Source of the DNA: Ochotona curzoniae
Taxonomy: Eukaryota; Chordata; Mammalia; Lagomorpha; Ochotonidae
Reading direction: 5' to 3'
Length of the DNA stretch: 64,000 nucleotides
Assembly: GCF_017591425.1 (NCBI RefSeq)
Contig: NW_024465751.1
Location: forward strand, 5,084,001-5,148,000
Below the pieces are notes generated by a model that saw only the letters and a list, made by a program, of their open reading frames with translations, searched no databases and had not been told where the DNA came from. How positions within the stretch are numbered: the first letter of the stretch is position 1; every line of letters begins with the position of its first letter. Positions 42,898 through 55,635 of the stretch are shown here, piece after piece. A program made the position numbers and the translations under genes.

Positions 42898-44514
42898 CAT
42901 CTCTAAAATTCTTCATTTGTGTGTACATCCTTCTCTGTTTGGTTAATGCAGTGGAAAGCTTGTAGCTCTGGAAGCCATTGAATTAAGCACAACTTGTGCT
43001 AAAGAAATTCTGTTGTATGGATTTCCAATACCTACCTCCAGATCTTCCTCTTTAATTTTGCGATGAGTTACCTTTGATTGCTACATAATCTCCACATATT
43101 GAAAAAATTGGGCACGGACCAACACAGCTTTTATATTTTATTGACAGAATTCCCCTTTCTATCAATGGTCTGTCACATAATTCCTGGCAAAGAAATACGC
43201 ATCATAGCAAATGAATGGTACAGTCAACCCTCAAATCCTTCTCTCAAGATGGTCATTGCCATTTTCTGCAAGTCTCAATCACTAGAGCAGGCAGGAAGCA
43301 AAAATAAACTTTTCTGTTTCACACAGGCGATCGAAGAATGCACTGATTTCTATCATCAGACTTTAATACAGTAAATGCTAATGGAGTCCAATTCCCAGTA
43401 AGGATCCTTTCATTTACTTGGTGATTTATGCTGGTAGAGATGTTTTTACCCCTGTAGATTTCCAGTCAGGATTCAGGCCTCAGGACTTGGGCAGCTAAAT
43501 GTTAGCGTTTCCAGAGTAAGCAATATAATAGGTCATGAGCAAAGAAAGAGTTAGAGCTCAGTCCAAACTCCCATGATGTTATCTTACTCAGTTCCTCAGC
43601 AATTTGGTAAGGCTGATATTCTTTCTCATCTCTTGTAGCTGAAGCTTTTGAGTAAATGAGCTCAAACACGGTAGATACACTGAGTGGTGAACTCATTTCT
43701 GCTCTTACTCAAATCTTCACTCTACAAAACTCTTGGGGTCAGGACATTCTTCCAGGCTCTTACCCTATTTCCTTCTTCAGCAAAGATCCGTTGGCTGTAG
43801 CCTGCTTACTTTTTTTTTGGGATATAGATGTGCTTTTCTAATTTTCCTGAGTAGTAATTCAGCTTGTCCCTACAGGGTTTCCTCCGGGATCATTTTCTCA
43901 GTGTGACATTATGTATCTAATATGAAAATAACATTCCACATTCTGGCAGAGCTTGAGGTCAAAGAAACTGCACCTGGCATGGATGTGAACACTTAAAGCC
44001 CCAGTTTTCTGGAAGGTGACATTTGGCAAAGACACATAGTTATAGGAGAGGGGATCTGTGCATGCTGGTTGCTTTTTCTTTCCCACCGGCCCATATTACA
44101 CAGCAGCATGGAGAGCAACACTTGAGAACTGTTCTGTGTGAATCTATCTTACATGCTCATTTACCAACACTTCACTTGTTTCTTTTCTGTGATAAACATT
44201 TTTAAAAATGCAAGATAAAAGTTCCATCCTTAAAGCAGCACAGTTGATGGATGGGGTTGAAGAGCGTTCCTTCCATGCCAAAGAATTAATGTGTGACAAA
44301 CGCAGTCCATTCAAAATGTTCAGTTAGAGTCAAGATTTCTTAGGGACCGAAGACAGAGGAGTGAGGCGTTGTATGTTGAATAGATAAGCAAAGACATCAT
44401 GGAATAAATCAGAGACTTAGCTGAAGAAATAGCATTTAGGTTACACGGACAAGAGCAGATAATTTATTCAACTGTTTTCCCTGTCTCTAATACCACCGGT
44501 ACAGCTATTCATCG
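42898..44514. other. 1.6 kb without a recognisable gene
   Basis: Frame 43078-43374 (98 aa, plus) has no supporting signal; others are shorter. No repeat identified. Confidence 0.4.
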
Positions 44515-44640
44515 TTTTTAGATTCTCTTGTTCAGGCCTCAAGTTTTCCCTGTGTGGAATGCAGTCTCACAACCTCCTTCCAGGTTTATTGTCTCTAGCA
44601 AGCACTTCATGGCTATATAATTTGGAAAGAGTCATTCTTC
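44515..44640 (+). repeat. L2-like fragment, weak
   Basis: ctcttgttcaggcctcaag, tttccctgtgtggaatgcag, caacctccttccaggttt recall the L2 3' section (gttcaggctgttccctctgcctggaatgc). Confidence 0.35.
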
Positions 44641-45194
44641 CTGGGACCAAAGGGTGGATAGGAAGCAAGTGAAACTTGCTGGTTTTGGCTTTTTTTCTCC
44701 CATGCCTGGACACATCACATAAGTCTGTTCTTACTCTTCTTACTGCACTCTCTCATCCATAGCCTTGGACTGCTGGAAAAAAGAAGGCACTTTATCAGCA
44801 TCATGCTCAGCGTTGCCACAGGCTAATCCCTGAAGACATTCTCTGACAGCCCTCTTGAGTTATACAAGGAGAGAATCCTGCTGGAGACTCCTGGGGTCTC
44901 ACTTCTCCAAGGCTCCTAGAAGACATTGCTTTCCGCTTACCAGTTTCTAATAACTTAGGAAATCCAGAAATGTGTCCATTTACTCCAAGGAAGAGTTTTC
45001 TTACACATTTCCTTAATGTAGCTTGGCTTTTTTTTTTCCTCCACACCAATTCATGGCATATACTTTTGCAGTTCCAGGAAAAGCCTACACACAGACATTA
45101 TTTAAGAAACGAAGTTTCTCCAGTGAGTCACAGCATGCTTTCAGTTTATCCTTTCCTCTATAAAGTTCAAGAGAGTTGGACTGTTGAGGTGATG

Positions 45195-45315
45195 TAACAC
45201 AGTGGTTAATAGTCTAGAGTCACTTGGCCTTAATTTAAATCCTTTCTTGACCATCAAATGGCAAAAGTAACAATTGAGGTTTTAATTGAGGTTTTTAGAT
45301 GAGAAACTGTATGCA
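45195..45315 (+). repeat. MIR SINE fragment (5' part)
   Basis: gtaacacagtggttaatagt, ctagagtcacttggcctt, aatttaaatccttt: the tRNA-like head of MIR (agtggttaagagca...gactgcctgggttcgaatcc). Confidence 0.6.
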
Positions 45316-46171
45316 AAATGCTTAAGACCATGTGTTGCCCACCGAACAAGTTTCCTAGATGCCGACTGTTCTTTTTGCCTCAGAAGTCAATCAAACAGTG
45401 TTTGAGAGCTTCTCCCTTAACCCTTTTGCTGTGTACTATGACAAGCACTCAAGCACGCAGTATGAGCAAGGCTGACATGGTCTCTGGTTACGGGGTGGTT
45501 ACACTTCTTTTGGCTGACTAATAACATAGATAAATAAAAAGATCCTTGTAACTTTACTCACCTGTGCCTCTCTCCCGACCCTCTCTTTGCTGCTGTTCAA
45601 TGGCGAGGAGAGAAGAGGGGCAAGCGTGGTGTTGCATTTAATAGATGGGCTTGAGGACCTGGGTCATGAGGTGATCAAGGGTGATAAAGTGACCAATGAG
45701 ACGATGCCCTTGTCTGCTCAGTGCCAGTACATGGATTTCTTCAGAGCTCAGCCAGTGTTTTTCTGTAAACGGTGCCATAATGCTCAACTACGTAAATGGT
45801 GATGACTGTGGTATTCCAGTCTCCTGGAATCAAGCACATGAGAGAATATTTTAACATTACTCTGTAACTCCTCTCTCAGTTCAGCAGGGTATCTGTAGTA
45901 ATCAGAGTAAGTGGAGAATTGTTCTGCTAAGTTTAATACAATAACAACAAAGTGAGGACATGTTTGTGTGACATGATTGATGTCACAAACAGCTGAGATA
46001 AAAACGAAATCATGGAAGCCAAAGAAGTTAGTAGGCACTTATCTAGGGGTTCCCTCTGAGATTCCGCTAGGACGAGAGACTCACCGCTAGAGCATGCCAT
46101 CGCTGAGATAAGGAGATACGATCCCCAGAGTAACACCTGGACGAGGTCAACATCAGAGACTACAGCATTTA
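45316..46171. other. No gene; possible ancient repeat relic
   Basis: 45460-45500 (tgagcaaggctgacatggtc, tctggttacggggtggttac) recalls a widespread ancient repeat phrase (gaacaaggcagacatggtccctgcc), family uncertain. Several overlapping frames, none supported. Confidence 0.35.
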
Positions 46172-46345
46172 ATGAATCTGTATAGTTCAAAACCTGGTTC
46201 TGCCGGTCACTCGCTGGGGAGCTGTGGGCACATCACATGGCCTCCTCATTCACTGCATGGGAAGCAAACTGATGACTCTTCAACGTTCTTGAGAGGATTA
46301 AATAGAATCATACACACAAAGGGCTTTGCGCAGTTCACGTTGCAG
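46172..46345 (+). repeat. MIR SINE
   Basis: aaaacctggttctgccggtc, actcgctggggagctgtggg, cacatcacatggcctcctc, gaggattaaatagaatcat, acacaaagggctttgcgcag. Most of the element is present. Confidence 0.72.
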
Positions 46346-47789
46346 TGTTCTTTCAGTGATAATCACAGATATTTGCTTTTCCTCGTCTTGCCCCTTCAAC
46401 AGATCATTCTCTATCCTGTCTTCTCATGATTATGTTTCATTGTTGTTATTTTATTGTTAGTATTACTGCTATAGAGTTGTGCAGTGGAATAAATATAAGG
46501 ATTGGATGCTAGTTCCAGATAAGTCATTTCTTAGCCTTACTGCTTTTGTTGAACTAAATACAAGAAGATATATATGTCTGGGCTATTTCCAATCACTGTA
46601 CTATCCTGAAAATGTCTGGGATGCTATTCTACATAGAGACAAATAGACCATTTTATCATTAATTAATTACTCTTGAATGCAATCAGTCTGCTTTTAATTT
46701 ATAAACATCTAAATCTGTACTAGCTGAGCAATGCTCCAATTAGTCATGATTAACATGAAGGGCTTGTTGTCTGATATGGCAGTTTAGTAAAGAATCTTGA
46801 CTCCAAGCTCTTGGACACAGAGTCACATCCTATTGAAACCAGCAATATCAGTCATTGATTTATCCAGGCCACTGTTTTATTTCTAGTGTTACATGCCAAA
46901 GCAAACACATTCCCCAATGCCAGACAGTTTCATTAGCTTCACAGGCAGTCCTTGGATGCAGTCCTGTTGCAATGAAACTGCTAGATCATACATTGATATC
47001 AAAGGTAACTGTGACAACCAGAAAATACATATAATACGTGGTATGTTAACCCAAGCAGTCCACATCATCTTCTTCCTAGGACCATATCATAGCATCCTAA
47101 TAACCCAGGGGACATTGGATCAGTTTGGGTCCTTCTAGATAATGAAAATTACATCTGCCCCTTAAGTTTTCATTTCCTCCTCTTTAATATGTTATTGGTA
47201 ATAATTGAATTTTCAGATATAAGACTAAAAAATACTTTGCCTAGAATGTTTCACATACAATGTGTCTCATGACACCTGCTCAACAAATCATAAGGGCTAG
47301 TAGCGTGGCTAACGGAATAGTTCATTCATTCCTGCAGAACCCAATCAATTGCCACTGATTCTAAAACCAAAACAAGAATGTGGGTTGTTGCTATGCTAGT
47401 CTCTGAAATTCAACATTCCCTTCACTTCTCAGATGCTGAGTGCTGTGTACCTGCCATCCTCTGTCCTAAGGAGGATGCTTGGCTGCTGATAGCATCCGTG
47501 ATCTGCAGAATTTGCCACACACCGAGATAGGTTTCTGCTATCTCACCTGTATCTTCCGTTTCTCATTCCCCACTCAGTCACATGGGAGAGTAAGTGAGAT
47601 AAATTCCCACCCTCTGTTGTCTCTCAGTATATGTGTGACCTGTATGCAGCTGCATTGAGGAGTGCATCTTGTGTATTAGGTATTAGCAAGGGATACTCAG
47701 CAAAGCATATGCAATGGGAGATTACATGCATATACATACATGTGTATGGATGAATGCTCAGATTTAATGTATTGTGAGGAATGAGCACA
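46346..47789. other. No gene; faint MIR-like phrases
   Basis: Weak MIR-like phrases at 46480-46560 (gtgcagtggaataaatat, ggatgctagttccagataag) and 47160-47290 (ttaatatgttattggtaat, ttgcctagaatgtttcac). A short C-type SINE head may lie at 47290-47340 (gggctagtagcgtggctaac). Confidence 0.35.
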
Positions 47790-48165
47790 TGTGATTATGA
47801 GGCAGAAAAGTCCTGTCTTCTGTGGTCTTTTAATTGTAGACTTAGAATGACTAGAGCTATACTCAGCTCTGTGTCCAAAAGCTTGAGTACCAAAGTTGCT
47901 GCTGATGCAAAATCTGGTCTGGAGGCTGGAGAATCTGAGACGAGTTGACGCAGCTCAAGCAGGTCTGTGGTTTCCATCAGGCCTTCACAGCATCAGATGA
48001 TGCCCACTCACCAGAGAGGGCAATCTATTTTTCTAAACCCACCAGTGCCAATGCATACTTCATCCAGCATTCCCCTCACTAACAAAGGTTATGGGATTTT
48101 CTCTGGGGACTTTGTGGACTGGTCAAGTTGACACATAAAATCGACTGTCACACCTTGTTCTTTGC
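47790..48165 (+). mobile_element. ERVL/MaLR-class LTR, 3' part
   Basis: Matches a common mammalian LTR end: gattatgaggcagaaaagtc, cagcatcagatgatgcccac, tcaccagagagggcaatct, atttttctaaacccacc, ccctcactaacaaagg, gactggtcaagttgacacat, aaaatcgactgtcacacc. The left boundary may lie further out. Family name not certain (MLT-type). Confidence 0.65.
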
Positions 48166-48606
48166 TTGCAAGCCCCACTAGAATAGTGGAGTCAGTCTAC
48201 ATTCAAGTGTTAGCTGTTGCATGAGCCTCTTCATTGCCCTTCTTGCTCCTTGTTTGTCTTTAGGCCCTGTTGATGCATTGGCCAAGGTTCATTTGTGAGG
48301 TATTTTATGACCTGTCTTCCTGGATGTAAAGCTCCAACTCAAACACTCTGAAGACACATTGGGGACAGACTGAACTTCCAAAGTTGAATGCAGCTCACGG
48401 CATTATTCTAGAATTTCAGCCTCAGGAAACTGACTCTTCCACTCACACATAGATATTAGTGGATGCCAGCAGACACATTGAGAGAGACAGAATACAGGTG
48501 CAGCCGCCAGGCAGACACAAATGTCAGATCAGGATCCCTGCTGTATCAACTTTCGAAGTTGGATTCTTGGATGTCTAAAAAACTTTTAGAAGACTAATGC
48601 TTTATT
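48166..48606. other. No recognisable gene or repeat
   Basis: Unique sequence between an LTR and a SINE. Confidence 0.4.
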
Positions 48607-48835
48607 TTAGTTTTTCTTAATTTTTATTGGAAAAGTGGCTTTACAGAGACAAGAAGAGACATAGAGAAAGTGCTTTAATCCAAAGTTTCACTCCAAAAAT
48701 TGTTTCAACTGCTGGAGTTGAGCCGATCCTTAGCCAAGAGCCAGTAGCTTCTTCTAGCTATCCTTGTGGGTGCTGGATCCCAAGGTTTTGGGCTATTCTC
48801 CACTGTTCTCCCAGGACATGAGCAGAATGCTTAGG
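48607..48835 (-). repeat. Lagomorph C-type SINE, head missing
   Basis: ttcttaatttttattggaaa, ttgagccgatccttagcca, agagccagtagcttcttct, ggatcccaaggttttgggc, tattctccactgttctccc, aggacatgagcag; it breaks before the tRNA-like head. Confidence 0.82.
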
Positions 48836-49014
48836 GACTCTTTAGCCAAAGGTACATCACAATCTTAGCTAGAGAATTAATTAAAACAACTACAAGAAAC
48901 AAGTTATAAAGCTATTATAATGTACCAGATGTTGTGATCCGTATTTCAAAAGTTTAATGTAATGTAATAAAGGCTAAAATATTGGCCTTCTGTTATCAGT
49001 TTTCCTGTATTGAT

Positions 49015-49265
49015 GCAGGAATTGTGGTGCAGCATGTTAAGGTGATAATTGCAATGTCTGTGTGTGTTGTCCCTACCCCTACTTCTCACCTTTGGAGGCA
49101 GCAGTTACTGGCTTCAGCATCCTGGGAGATCTTGATAGCATTACCTGCCTGGGGCGGTATTCGAGTGAACCAGTAGGTGAAAGATCTCTCTCTCTCTCTC
49201 TCTCTCTCTGCTTGTATTTGTGCACACGTGTCCCTCTGCCTTTCAAGTAAATAATAAAGTAAAAG
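49015..49265 (+). repeat. Old C-type SINE with CT expansion
   Basis: gcaggaattgtggtgcagca, tgttaaggtgataattgc, tgttgtccctacccctactt, gcagcagttactggcttcag, tattcgagtgaaccagtagg, CT run, gtccctctgcctttcaag, taaataataaagtaaaag. Confidence 0.68.
49185..49209 (+). repeat. (CT)n microsatellite
   Basis: Twelve CT units inside the SINE's normal CT-rich segment, so probably expanded in place. Confidence 0.92.
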
Positions 49266-50344
49266 AATAATCACAATTTTCCTGTTGCCCAAATGAAAGC
49301 AATTCTATATTCTATTGCCTCTGAATATAGAAAATTAGTATAGTATTTGACATGTACTAAGCTTTTGATAAATGATTGCTTGTCTTAGTTAAGACCAGTT
49401 GTATCTGAAAATCCGTTGATGAAAAGTGGCTTGCCATTTTTTTACTTTTTGTTCTCATCATTGTCTCATAAATGATGTCAATTAAGCAAATTTTGCTTAA
49501 TTGATAAGATCTTGATGTTTCCCAATTCTGAAGTGGCCATAAAAGCATATTTAGTGTGGCCTTCAAACATTAAGCAATCAAATTCTGCAGTGAAGAATAG
49601 TCATAATATGTTTTTAATACTTTAATGAATACAAAATGAGAGCAAATCTTTGTTCAAATATGGTAGATCCTGTCCATATTAAGTCCTTGGGAACTCAGAG
49701 TTCAGAAACAATAAATAAATTGCTTCATTACAGGCTGGGTATTTCTGGAGTCTGAGATGGCTAATTTAGCAAACTTCACTAGTGTTGCTAGTGAAGAATG
49801 AATGGATCCGTGAGTGCATTGTGCTTCACACCGATTTGCTGAGCGTGCAGAAAGCAATCACAAATGAGGGTAGGAACAAAAGTGATAAGAAGACCATCTA
49901 AGCAAAGTTCCGTGGATGTGTTTGTCCTGTCAGTGGACATTTCACAGCAGTTATGGATGCTTTCCTTACTCTTGGCCTTTGCTTTTTTGTGTGAAATATC
50001 ATAACGATTGGAGAGATAATCAGTTCAGAGACAGAGGGTCACTGTGCAGCCGTTTGCTTAGTAGTACCTCTCATCTCGCATGAATTATTTGTACTGTCTG
50101 ATCTTAATTTTAAAGAAAAAACCCTGCACATATTTTTCCCTTTCTCTTTTTGTTTCATTGTTTTGCTTTTATTAGGGTGATACAGTAACTTAACTCTCAA
50201 AAGCAGTATTTCTGGGGTTTCCAAATGGCTTCGTGTGTGTAGGGTGATTAAATGAAAGAAGTATGTATTCCGTTTTAGACCAGAGTAATCAGAACCATCC
50301 CTGTGTGATGTTGAATCATCACCACGGAGGAATAGCAGGGGGAA
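49266..50344. other. No recognisable gene or repeat
   Basis: Unique AT-rich sequence; minus frames 49357-49566 and 50039-50347 have no support. Confidence 0.4.
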
Positions 50345-50545
50345 CAAGAGCTGTGCGATCAGACTTAGGAGTTAGCTCTGGTCTTGCCCAGAACCCAAGC
50401 TGCAACCTTGGGAACCCTGTACCTGAGCACAGATTTGGTTTGGTAAAATCAAGATGAATACTTGGCACCTTGCAGCCATGGTAAGGATTAGAGGACATGT
50501 CTCACATTTTACTCATTTAATAAATGCCATTAGTCACTATGATTT
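50345..50545 (+). repeat. MIR SINE
   Basis: agagctgtgcgatcagactt, gagttagctctggtcttgcc, caagctgcaaccttggga, ggtaaggattagaggacat, ctcatttaataaatgccatt: head, core and tail are all recognisable. Confidence 0.65.
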
Positions 50546-51555
50546 TGCTCACCAGGCACTCATGTCTACTACCACTACATGCTTGGGAGGAGTAACTGAA
50601 CCCAGACCTACAGGAACTCATCCAGGAAAGACCATCTTATCACAGATTCCTGCTTCTCTCCCTTCCCACTGGATTCTCCCTTCACATCACACAGCATCTT
50701 TGAGGCAGCTCACACCAAATTCACAGGATCATCGGATTCTTCAAGTTTCCCCATCCCATCATGCCTTTATCATGCTTAGAACATCCATCTCTTATCTGTG
50801 AAATTTCCTGAAAAACTTTTTGTTGTGTTTATAGCTAAAAGTAAACATCATCTTATCTCAAAAATATCTGTTTCTCATTTCTCCTCCTGGACCCTCCCAA
50901 ACAATCCTTGCTTTCCTTCTCTTATTTACAGGACTTATTTCTCTGCCATCTTCATCAACTGTTCTCAACACCATTGATTAATTACCTATCATTAGAGGAA
51001 GCTGTGAATTCCCAAGAATGGGACGCACATTTTTTGCCTTTGATATTCCTCACATTCAATATTGTATCTGATTCAAAAAGGTACAACGTAAATGCTGAAA
51101 AGTTGACCGACTGAATCAACAAATCCATGTGAAATACCTCATACTAATATTACTTATGTATAATTCAACCTCCAATGATAAATGCATAGAATGAAAATTA
51201 AAATACATATCTGTATATAGTGATTTTATTCATCAGCTCACGGTGTAAGCAAAATAATTTGTCTTTAAAAGTAAAAAAAAAAAAATAGAAGCAGTGAATT
51301 TTCTGCAGGGCATAATTTTCTACTGATTGACAGACCAAATGTTTAAGCATACACATTGCTTCAGTCTGTGACTAACACCGTTAGTATCTACACTTCTCGG
51401 TAGGAAGCACAGCACCTTGAAGTAAGGTAATTGCCAGGGTGCCACTGCCATAACAGAGAGCAAAAGACCTTCCCTTTCCTCGCTTCTCATCTTGGAGAAA
51501 CAGACAAGTAATGCTGCTGTCAAATACACTTACTCAGGTTTTCTGTAAAGATCAG
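50546..51555. other. No recognisable gene
   Basis: The 115-aa frame 50454-50801 starts inside the MIR, which argues against it being a gene. 51275-51287 is an A13 run. Confidence 0.4.
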
Positions 51556-51865
51556 AGGGCCAGCGCTATGGCACTGCAATGCCTCCATCCCATAAAGGGA
51601 CAGTTTGATTCCTGGCTGCTCCAGTTCTGATCCAGCCCCGTCATGGTGCTCCTGAGAACTCAGAAGAAAGTTATTCCGTTTCCGTGCCCCGTGGTACCCA
51701 CGTGAGAGACCCCAGTGGAGTACCAGGATTCTGTCTATGCTCTGATCCAACCCTGGTTGTTTTAGGTATTTGCGGAAGTGAAGTAGCAAGTAGGTTTCTC
51801 TACCTCTCTCAGAAGAGCTGCTTTTCAAATAAGTAATACATATTTTAAAAATAAGTAATATGTAT
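51556..51865 (+). repeat. C-type SINE, diverged
   Basis: agggccagcgctatggcac, cctccatcccataaaggg, agtttgattcctggctgctc, cagttctgatccagccccg, gtgagagaccccagtggag, ctatgctctgatccaaccct, tttctctacctctctcaga, gcttttcaaataagtaat. The tail shows a short tandem aaataagtaatatgtattt. Minus frame 51520-51828 is its shadow. Confidence 0.8.
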
Positions 51866-54243
51866 TTAAAAGGTAATATCTTTTTAGGTGAGCTGAAGGA
51901 AGATGCAAAAACCTGTCAAGCAGCTACACGATATTTAAAGGATACTGGCTGCTGCTCTGTGTTAATATGAATACTGAATCTCGAGAGAGACCCACAATAG
52001 GGGAACATGTGACTACTTTACAACAGGAAGCAAGCAGCCGGCGAAAGATCAAGGTGGCTTTCCAAATGTTTCCTCTCCTGAAATTCAACCCCAAAAGGAA
52101 ACAAACCCAATTGACTTATTTTAGAATGGCTTTCAGAGTTCTATTCATGTTCCTGCCTGCTTTTCATTATATGAGCCACCAATATCCCATTGCATATAAT
52201 CGGATTTATTTGGAGCCCTGGGCACTGATACAGTCTGATCAAATGGAGAGAGTGCCCGGGAGGAATTTCTGTAGAGAGATTCTTGTGATGCAACTGAGAA
52301 ATCTGGTGTGCTCATTTGTGCTTATAAACCTGTGGAGTCAGTCACATGGGTGAGTCAGGCTGCATTCAGACAGAGCAGTAGCCAGGGAGCTGGTTGTCTA
52401 CATAGAAGCAAAAAAGTTGCTGAAAAGCCCAAGTCATATTGGACTTCAAGTGACATGAAAACTCTCCCCTCTTTCAACAATGGTGAGGAAGCAACTTGTT
52501 CTTGGTCTTTTTTGGTCCTCTGGCTCCTCAGGAAAGATGGGATTGGATAACATGCTTTCTCTGGATCCCTTGATGTCATCTTCCATCACCAGCAGGAAGT
52601 GGGAGTGGCTGGGTCTTCCCAATAACAGCTGACTCAGTCTTGTCTCTGGGGCTTGAAGACCCCTGGCAGACCCTGAGACATGGAGCAGAACAGGTTGCCC
52701 AAGGAGTGAATACACTGGTGACAGGTTCATATGTGCTGCTCATCTGGACGGGCAACTGAATCTGTGCAGGTAACTGGTCAGCAAGTGTGTTTCAAAGAAC
52801 TGGAGTGCTATAATGCTGGCGGGATGTTTATTGTTTGGATCATTCTAGGGCATTTAACTATGGTTCATCAAGAAGGGACTCTGTTGGTAACAATTTAGTA
52901 CACTGGTGCATATGGAACCTGCACTTCTGTGAGACCTGTCACTGGGAAATCTCTTTGCAGGACATGACTGGTACTTGAACTTCACACTTCCTTCACGTAA
53001 TTACCCACAGGAAAAATATGTTGAAGGTTCATTCTTCCTGACTTTTTTGTGTGCCAGATGACAAATACACATGTTTACACATGCATATTGAGTAAGTTTA
53101 TTGTTTCTCCTGGGTTCCGAAACATCAGTTAATTATCCGTGGATAAACCTCTCTCTGTATTCAAGCCTTCAGGGCTGTACACTTTGCTGAGTCAGTGCCA
53201 GCTCTGGCTGTTTGCGGCTAAAACCTCGATCTTACTATTGCAATAATATTGTTGATTTGTTTTAACTTTTCCCAGGAAAAAAATTCACTCACCTGTCCCT
53301 GCAAACCACCAGCATAGCCCTTAATATAGAATTGAAGGAATTCCTTTATGAGCAGGGTGCCCGGCCTCCCACTTAAAGTACAATAACTATAAAACATGAG
53401 TAACTCTGATTACCAAAACATTGTGAGGCTTGAAAATCCCCTTTTACAGTAGCACACAATGGGATGATTTCAAGGGGAAAGTATATAACAGAAAAGTCGC
53501 TTGTTTTGACCGATCCTGCCAGCTCATCTCTGAGTGCCAGTTAGGAAATGACACATCCCTGGACAAACTCAATCTCTATCATCAAAAGACAAAATATTGA
53601 TGTCAGACATCGAATAAGAACAAGTAGTTCTCTGTTTGGTTGCTTCTTCCTGTTTAATTTTCTTCTTCTGCCTCTTATTTGTCCCTTTGTTTTCTTGCTT
53701 TTCTATTGTTAATGTTTGTCCTGTCCTTTTTATGGTGCCATTTTATTTCTCTGTCTTTTTTTTTTTTTTTACCAAGTACAGTATTTTCTCATAAAATAGA
53801 CTGAATATTGCCTAGAGAGTCGTCATCCTACACTGCAGTATCATGAGATATTCAGGCAAGCTTCCCTGACTTCTTGCAGAAAAGAAGCAAGCTGGAGCCC
53901 CAAGCTAGGCTAGTTGCATGCTTTCTCTTTAATCCAGTTGAGAAAAACACTGACATCTCTTGCTGGCTTAGCTCATCCATGGTATCCTGAAGACATGACC
54001 GAATCCTTTCAACTGGAACCCTGTATCTCTGATACTTTATTCTTGGATCTTGGTTCGTTAGCTTTCTTTTGCTTTAGGAAGTGAGCTACCCTCACTTCTC
54101 ATGAACAAATCATCCTTTTTTTTAAGTTATTCAGAGTATGTTTATGTAGCTCACTCCCCTAAATCTCTAAATGATCCACTCTTCATTTGTTTGCTTGTAT
54201 TCGGTTTAGCTTTTCATTTGTTTATTAGGTTGTACAAAGTGAA
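51866..54243. other. 2.4 kb without a recognisable gene
   Basis: Plus frame 51967-52353 (128 aa, MNTESRERPTIGEHV...) is the longest here. It ends without a donor-like site and a second overlapping plus frame and antisense frames (52308-52730) share the region. A T-run of about 14 lies at 53757-53770. No repeat identified. Confidence 0.4.
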
Positions 54244-54258
54244 CAAATTCCATGTATT

Positions 54259-54583
54259 GGGCCCGGTGCTATGGCCTAGTGGCTAAAGTAGCACGCCCCA
54301 GGATTTCATATGGGGGCCAGTTCTAATCCTGGCTGCCCTGCTTCCCATCCAGCTCCTTGAGTGTGGCCTGGGAAAGCAGCTGAGAATGGTCCCAAGCCTT
54401 GGGATCCTGTACCCTCGTGGGAGACCTGGAAGAGGATCTGGGCTCCTGGCTTTGAATCAGCACAGCACCGGCCATTGCAGTCACTTGAACAGTAAATCAT
54501 CAGATGGAAGGTCTTTCTCTCTGTCTCTCCTCCTCTCTGTATATATCTGACTTTGCAATAAAATAAATAAATCTTTACAAAAA
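54259..54583 (+). repeat. Lagomorph C-type SINE, full length, young
   Basis: Starts gggcccggtgctatggccta with an intact A box (tggcctagtggctaaag) and B box (ccagttctaatcctgg), continues through cttcccatccagctccttga and ctgtctctcctcctctctgt, ends caataaaataaataaatctt. A perfect 15-base target-site duplication caaattccatgtatt flanks it (54244-54258 and 54587-54601). Confidence 0.97.
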
Positions 54584-54601
54584 GACCAAATTCCATGTAT
54601 T

Positions 54602-55090
54602 TCATGACAGATTTAGAAGCCTCGTGATACTGCGTACCACCTCCTATCTCCCCACTAATTTTTACCAGAACATATTTTAATTTCATTTCTCAATCACAGG
54701 CTTAACACATAACAAGAAAACAACATAGCAAGAAAACAACAGCTTAATATTCCTCAGGAGTATGGGCAAAGGCTGTACCTAGTAGTCAAACGCTCAGAAG
54801 CCAGTCTCAATCAACTGGACATTGTTTGTAGCATGTGCATTTATTATCACAGATCAGGGTCCCACTCTTTTTTTTTCTTATCTCAATTGCAACTGCTCAA
54901 CCTCACAGGTTATAAGAAATAGACCTATAGAAACATGCAATGTAGAACATCAGTGAATGCCCCAGGTGGGGTAAGATCCAATCTTCTCTTCTCCTACTAA
55001 GAAACTGGAGTAGTGGAGAGAGACTTTGCAGGCATCAGGCAAAGACTTGAGTGAATAATGTCACTGTGAAGTTTTCTTTTCAAAGTCAGA
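54602..55090. other. No recognisable gene or repeat
   Basis: Contains a short direct repeat aacaagaaaacaacatagcaagaaaacaac-type near 54711-54740 and a T9 run. No open frame of note. Confidence 0.4.
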
Positions 55091-55420
55091 CACCAGGGCT
55101 AATGCTGTGGCCCAGTGGATGAAGCCATTGCCTCATTGCTGGTATTCCACATGAATGCCAGGTTGAGTTCCATCCGCTCCCCTTCTCATTGGTCTTCCTG
55201 CTGATGATCTTGGTAAGGCGGTGGAGGATGACTCAAGGGCTTGAATCCCAGCCACCCATACGGGGAAACTAGGATGAAGCTCCTGGCTCCTGGTTTAGGT
55301 TTGGCCCAACCCTGGCTGTTGTGACAATTTGGGGAGTAAATCAGCAGATGAAAGATCTTTCTCCCTGTCTGGTTCTGTTTCTCTCTGTGTGTCTGTTTCC
55401 CTGTCTCTATGCCACTGTGC
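55091..55420 (+). repeat. Old C-type SINE
   Basis: accagggctaatgctgtggc, ccagtggatgaagccattgc, ctggtattccacatgaatgc, gaggatgactcaagggctt, gctcctggctcctggttta, aacaatttggggagtaaatc-like text, tttctccctgtctggttct. The tail has degenerated into CTGT repeats. Confidence 0.78.
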
Positions 55421-55586
55421 CTCATGAATGGGAGTCTCTTATGTGATTTCTATATGATCCAGACTCACTTTCTCGGGGGACAGACAGGATCGCTTTTAGC
55501 TTCCTTTGAAATGCCTTCCCATAGAGGTGTCTGTTACTTCTTCTATCTGTTGTTGAAGGTTTACTAGGAGGTCCTTATCCTTCCAG

Positions 55587-55589
<3 letters not shown>

Positions 55590-55633
<44 letters not shown>
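55590..55633 (+). repeat. (CA)n microsatellite
   Basis: About 21 perfect CA units. The poly Cys-Val frame on the minus strand is its by-product. Confidence 0.97.

Positions 55634-55635
<2 letters not shown>

Noticed and set aside
54259..54340. tRNA gene suggested by A and B boxes
   Set aside because: The boxes belong to the tRNA-derived head of a SINE. The cloverleaf is not maintained and the same head recurs in dozens of copies.
54306..54686. 126-aa minus-strand open frame
   Set aside because: Antisense of the young SINE at 54259-54583.
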